Of a stretch of 18,540 bases of DNA, positions 14,493 through 18,540 are shown in pieces (the first letter of the stretch is position 1; each line of letters starts with the position of its first letter). This stretch comes from Polaromonas sp. (GTDB lineage Bacteria > Pseudomonadota > Gammaproteobacteria > Burkholderiales > Burkholderiaceae): NCBI GenBank assembly GCA_013823505.1, contig PNMH01000076.1, forward strand, positions 1 to 18,540, given 5' to 3'. The notes under the pieces were generated by a model. The model worked only from the letters and a program-made list of their open reading frames with translations. It had not been told where the DNA came from and ran no database searches. A program made the position numbers and the translations under genes.

Positions 14493-15395
14493 TCAGGCCA
14501 GCGTGTGCAGAGGAATGTCCTTGGCCACCGACAGTGCATCCAGCTGCTGGCGCGTCATGCCCTTGAGGAACGCGGCAATGGACGCGTGTGTCTCGGGCTT
14601 GAACAGCGTGCGCATGTCGCTCACCGCCAAGCCGGCCGCCGTGCACAGGGCTGCGGCGAAATGGGGCTCCAGCGCAGCCACGGCCACGCGGCCGTCCTTG
14701 CAGGGGTACACCCGGTAGCCCGCGTGGGCGCCACCCACCGCGCCAGCGGGTTGTGTGAGGCCCCAGCTGCGGGGCAGGGCGAGCCAATGGGCTGCGTCCG
14801 ACAAGGCAATCTCCTGAAACACGCCCTTGCCGGAGGACCGTTGCACCATCATCGCCTTGAGCGCAGCCTCGCTGGCCATGAGCGAGCCGCCCATGTCGGC
14901 AAACAGCGTCGCGGGCAGTTCCAGCCCAGGCACCAGCCCGGCGTCGGCCAGGTAGGTGAGGTCGTGACCCGGCTCTTCGGCGCGCGCACCGGGCGCCCCC
15001 ACGATGGCCACCACGCTGAGTGCCGGGTACTGCTTGTGCAGCGCCTTCCAGCCGAGCTTGAGTTTGGTGAGTGCCGAGGGGCGGAACGAGGTGAGCAGCA
15101 GGTCGGTGCGGGCCAGCGCCTTGTGCAGCGCGGCCTGGCCCTTGTCGGTCTTGAGGTCGATGCTCACGACCTTGATGCCGTCGTGCAGCGTGGCGTAGGC
15201 CTTGGGGTTGTACTGGCCCATCGGATCGCCGCTCGTTGCGGTCTTCGGCGCGGGCGGCTCGGCCTTGAGGCAGGTAGCGCCCATGGCTTTCAAGCGCATG
15301 AGCGCGGCCGGCCCCGGCAGGTTCAGCGCGAGGCTGAGCACGCGCACGCCGCGCAGGGGTTTGAGGGCGGGGGCGGGGCGGTTGGTGGGGGTCAT
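14493..15395 (-). CDS. Short CaiB/BaiF family III CoA-transferase, racemase-like
   Basis: A 300-residue member of the CoA-transferase III family. The N-terminal PLRGVRVLSLALNLPGPAALMRLKAMGATCLKAEPP is the standard opening. AMACR-type active residues are visible: His144 in GHDLTYLADAG and Asp167 in LFADMGGSLMASEAAL. The substrate-handling part includes AGYRVYPCKDGRVAVAALEP. It is shorter than common family members (about 360-420), mainly at the C terminus, so it may be a compact or truncated form; there is no frameshift in the open frame. The start at 15395 precedes the conserved opening by about 12 residues; no strong ribosome site is seen. A possible weak -10 (TACAGT, minus 15429-15424) lies just upstream. 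Racemisation of 2-methylacyl-CoA is inferred from the residues, and CoA transfer is the alternative. Confidence 0.83.
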   Translation of the reverse strand: MTPTNRPAPALKPLRGVRVLSLALNLPGPAALMRLKAMGATCLKAEPPAPKTATSGDPMGQYNPKAYATLHDGIKVVSIDLKTDKGQAALHKALARTDLLLTSFRPSALTKLKLGWKALHKQYPALSVVAIVGAPGARAEEPGHDLTYLADAGLVPGLELPATLFADMGGSLMASEAALKAMMVQRSSGKGVFQEIALSDAAHWLALPRSWGLTQPAGAVGGAHAGYRVYPCKDGRVAVAALEPHFAAALCTAAGLAVSDMRTLFKPETHASIAAFLKGMTRQQLDALSVAKDIPLHTLA

Positions 15396-15447
15396 GGGCG
15401 CGTCGGGTGGGTGGGGTCGCTGCACTGTAGCGCCGCAGGGATCGCCT

Positions 15448-15477
15448 GAAACGCAAACGGGCGACAGCGTCGCCCGT
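15448..15477 (-). terminator. Intrinsic terminator of pobA
   Basis: Read on the minus strand, ACGGGCGAC and GTCGCCCGT form a perfect 9-base stem with a 3-base loop (15457-15477), followed by TTGCGTTT, a broken T tract. It lies 20 bases after the pobA stop and before the CoA-transferase start, so the two genes are probably transcribed separately. Confidence 0.7.
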
Positions 15478-15497
15478 CTGACCCCATTCACAAGACC

Positions 15498-16798
<1,301 letters not shown>

Positions 16799-16826
16799 TA
16801 TGGGGCGGGCAGCGGATAATCCGGCC

Positions 16827-17609
16827 ATGAATGAATCTGCACACCAAATCGCCAAGGCCGATTTCATCGAAGGCATGGCCAAGGGCATGGCGGTGCTGGA
16901 GAGCTTCGACACGCAGCGCCAGCGGCTCAACGCCACACAGGCGGCCGAGCGCGCCGGCCTCACGCGCGCGGCCGCAAGGCGCCACCTGCTCACGCTGGCC
17001 CACCTCGGTTACCTGGACACCGACGGCAGCCATTACTGGCTCTCGGCCAAGGTGCTGCGCTTCTCGGGGAGTTACTTGGCTTCGGCGCGCCTGCCGCGCC
17101 TGCTGCAGCCCACGCTCAACCGCCTCGCCGCACTCACGCGGGACTCGTTTTCAGCGGCGGTGCTCGATAGCGACGAGGTCGTGATCATTGCGCGCAACGT
17201 TTCCATCGGTGGCCAGCGGCTCATGGCCTACGGCCTTCACCTCGGTGCGCGGCTGCCCGCACACGCCACGTCCACCGGCCGGGTGCTGCTGGCCGCGATG
17301 CCGCGCGGTGAATTCACCACCTGGCTCAAGGGGCGCGAACTGCCCCGGCTCACGCCTCACACGGCGGTGGACCACAAAGCGTTCAAAGCCCTCATTGCCG
17401 AGGTGCGCAATCAAGACTTGGCCATCGCTCGAGAGGAGCACGAGCTGGGCGTCTTTGCGTTGGCGGTGCCGCTGCGCAACATGCAAGGCAAGGCGGTAGC
17501 GGCGCTCAACGTGGTCTCGTCCGCCGAGCGCATGGATTCGCCACAGTTTCAGCAGGACATGCTGCCGCTGCTGCAGGATGCCGCTCGCGAACTGCGGCCG
17601 CTGCTCTGA
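16827..17609 (+). CDS. IclR-family regulator of pobA (PobR/PcaR type)
   Basis: A 260-residue IclR-family regulator. The N-terminal winged helix-turn-helix covers about residues 13-70 (FIEGMAKGMAVLESF, typical of the PcaR/PobR group, then LNATQAAERAGLTRAAARRHLLTLAHLGYL). The ligand-binding IclR domain covers about 85-255, with LHLGARLPAHATSTGRVLLAAMP (137-159) and REEHELGVFALAVPLRN (202-218). In relatives it binds 4-hydroxybenzoate or protocatechuate-pathway compounds and activates the neighbouring gene. It is divergent from pobA, with the 39-bp dyad between them. The start at 16827 has no good ribosome site, and GATAAT (16815-16820) lies only 6 bases before it, so the mRNA may be leaderless; in-frame ATGs at 16767 and 16800 are alternatives. 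It ends 6 bases from the convergent livF. Confidence 0.92.
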   Translation: MNESAHQIAKADFIEGMAKGMAVLESFDTQRQRLNATQAAERAGLTRAAARRHLLTLAHLGYLDTDGSHYWLSAKVLRFSGSYLASARLPRLLQPTLNRLAALTRDSFSAAVLDSDEVVIIARNVSIGGQRLMAYGLHLGARLPAHATSTGRVLLAAMPRGEFTTWLKGRELPRLTPHTAVDHKAFKALIAEVRNQDLAIAREEHELGVFALAVPLRNMQGKAVAALNVVSSAERMDSPQFQQDMLPLLQDAARELRPLL

Positions 17610-17615
17610 CCGGGT

Positions 17616-18338
17616 TCAGACGCCCAGGTACTGTTCCAGCAGTTCGGGCTTGGACAGGAGCTCTTCGGAACTTCCCTCGAACACCACCTCGCCCTTGACC
17701 AGGATCACGTTGCGGTCGGTGATCTGGGTGACGTGTTTCCAGTTCTTGTCCACGATGATGCTGCTGATGCCGCTTTCGCGGATCAGGCCGCAGATGCGCC
17801 AGATCTCGCGCGCGATCAGGGGTGCGAGACCTTCGGTGGCTTCGTCGAGGATGAGCAGGTCGGGGTTGGTCATGAGCGCACGGCCAATGGTGAGCATCTG
17901 CTGCTCGCCGCCACTGAGCTGCTGGCCGCCGTGGTTGAGCCTCTCGGCCAGGCGTGGAAAGGTCTCCAGCACGCGGTCGTACGTCCAGTCGCGTTGTCCC
18001 TGGGTGCCGGCGCGGGCCGACATCACCAGGTTTTCCTTGACGCTCAGGTTGCCAAAGATGCCGCGGCCTTCGGGCACGTAGGCCAGGCCCTGGCGCGCGA
18101 TCTCGAAGGTGGGCGCGCCGGTCATGTCGCGGCCCTTCACGTGCACCTTCCCGCCGCTGGGTTTGACGATGCCCATGATGGATTTGAGCAGCGTGGACTT
18201 GCCCATGCCGTTGCGCCCCATCAGACCGATCGTCTGGCCCTGGCCCACGGTGAAGTCGATGCCGCGCAGGATGTGGCTGGCGCCGTAGTGGGTGTTCAGG
18301 CCCTTGGCCTCAACCAATGCGTTCGTCAAAGCGCTCAT
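17616..18338 (-). CDS. livF: Liv-type ABC transporter ATP-binding protein (LivF)
   Basis: A 240-residue ABC ATPase of the LivF type, from importers of branched-chain amino acids and, in many betaproteobacteria, other small acids. Walker A is GRNGMGKST (41-49), a Q-loop region precedes YVPEGRGIFGNLSVKENL (87-104), the signature LSGGEQQ is at 141-147, and Walker B LLILDEATEGLAP is at 161-173. VDKNWKHV takes the place of the His loop, which LivF proteins often lack. YVPEGRGIFGNLSV is the LivF hallmark that separates it from LivG. The start at 18338 shares one base with the livG stop (TGATG), so the two are translationally coupled. The natural substrate is not known; the neighbouring pob genes make aromatic acid import possible, but that is inference. 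Confidence 0.93.
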   Translation of the reverse strand: MSALTNALVEAKGLNTHYGASHILRGIDFTVGQGQTIGLMGRNGMGKSTLLKSIMGIVKPSGGKVHVKGRDMTGAPTFEIARQGLAYVPEGRGIFGNLSVKENLVMSARAGTQGQRDWTYDRVLETFPRLAERLNHGGQQLSGGEQQMLTIGRALMTNPDLLILDEATEGLAPLIAREIWRICGLIRESGISSIIVDKNWKHVTQITDRNVILVKGEVVFEGSSEELLSKPELLEQYLGV

Positions 18339-18540
18339 CAGTGTTCCTCACCCAGATAGGCCGCTTGCACCGCTGCGTCGGCGCGCACCTGCGCGGGCGT
18401 GCCGCTGGCGATCACCTGGCCGTTCACCATCACGGTGAGCTGGTCGGCCAGCGTAAAGACAGCGTCCATGTCGTGTTCCACCAGCATGATGGCGTGGTCC
18501 TTCTTCAGGCGCAGCAGCAGCGCCACCATGCTCTCGGCCT
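18338..18540 (-). CDS. livG: Liv-type ABC transporter ATP-binding protein (LivG), C-terminal part
   Basis: The last 66 codons of a LivG-like ABC ATPase running off the right edge. The visible part has the His loop in HAIMLVEHDMDAVFTLADQLTVMVNG and the usual end GQVIASGTPAQVRADAAVQAAYLGEEH, which matches LivG. Its catalytic motifs (Walker A, signature, Walker B) lie outside the window. It is the upstream partner of livF, and its TGA overlaps the livF ATG by one base. The permease and binding-protein genes are presumably beyond the edge. Confidence 0.9.
   Translation of the reverse strand, partial: AESMVALLLRLKKDHAIMLVEHDMDAVFTLADQLTVMVNGQVIASGTPAQVRADAAVQAAYLGEEH

Noticed and set aside
14128..15456. 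A 442-codon minus-strand frame overlapping the toxin and CoA-transferase genes
   Set aside because: It is Arg/Pro/Ala-rich with no conserved motif, and both overlapping genes are well supported in other frames.

Overview
The window is about 18.5 kb of GC-rich DNA with tightly packed genes. Gene content and protein style (PobA with an IclR-family regulator, GspA/GspB with a bactofilin, YgiQ, a Liv-type ABC transporter) point to a betaproteobacterium, most likely Comamonadaceae (Hydrogenophaga, Acidovorax or Rhodoferax-like). The genus is an inference. No rRNA, tRNA, IS element, phage gene or CRISPR array was seen. No gene-free stretch exceeds about 200 bases.

Layout. (1) 1-1500: a thiolase (partial, minus) diverges from an acyl-CoA dehydrogenase (plus), a fatty acid or branched acyl beta-oxidation pair. 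(2) 1525-3718: an exported catalase-like heme peroxidase diverges from a LysR-type regulator. (3) 3738-7962, all minus: bactofilin, GspA, GspB, a stand-alone ABC ATPase, then a 112-aa protein of unknown function. This is an envelope or secretion-assembly cluster with two unexplained downstream members. (4) 8146-10374, plus: an FAD aromatic hydroxylase, a 65-aa small protein and a MarR regulator, joined by overlapping start and stop codons. (5) 10440-12776: YgiQ-type radical SAM protein. (6) 12786-13466, minus: cold-shock domain fused to DUF1294. (7) 13552-14489, plus: a ParD-like antitoxin with a zeta-like P-loop kinase toxin, preceded by a palindrome lying on the promoter. (8) 14493-15395, minus: a short family III CoA-transferase/racemase. 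(9) 15498-17609: pobA diverges from its IclR-type regulator around a large imperfect palindrome. (10) 17616-18540, minus: LivF and the end of LivG.

How the genes work together. The metabolic theme is aromatic and acyl-CoA catabolism: PobA makes protocatechuate from 4-hydroxybenzoate, a second flavin hydroxylase is probably under MarR control, and the acyl-CoA genes and a Liv-type importer lie nearby. Four regulator/target pairs (LysR/peroxidase, MarR/hydroxylase, IclR/pobA and the toxin-antitoxin pair) each have a visible inverted repeat in the control region. The strongest is the 39-bp dyad between pobA and its regulator. The most unusual gene groupings are the bactofilin-GspA-GspB-ABC-unknown cluster and the ParD-like/zeta-like kinase pair. 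No wholly new system can be proved from sequence alone.
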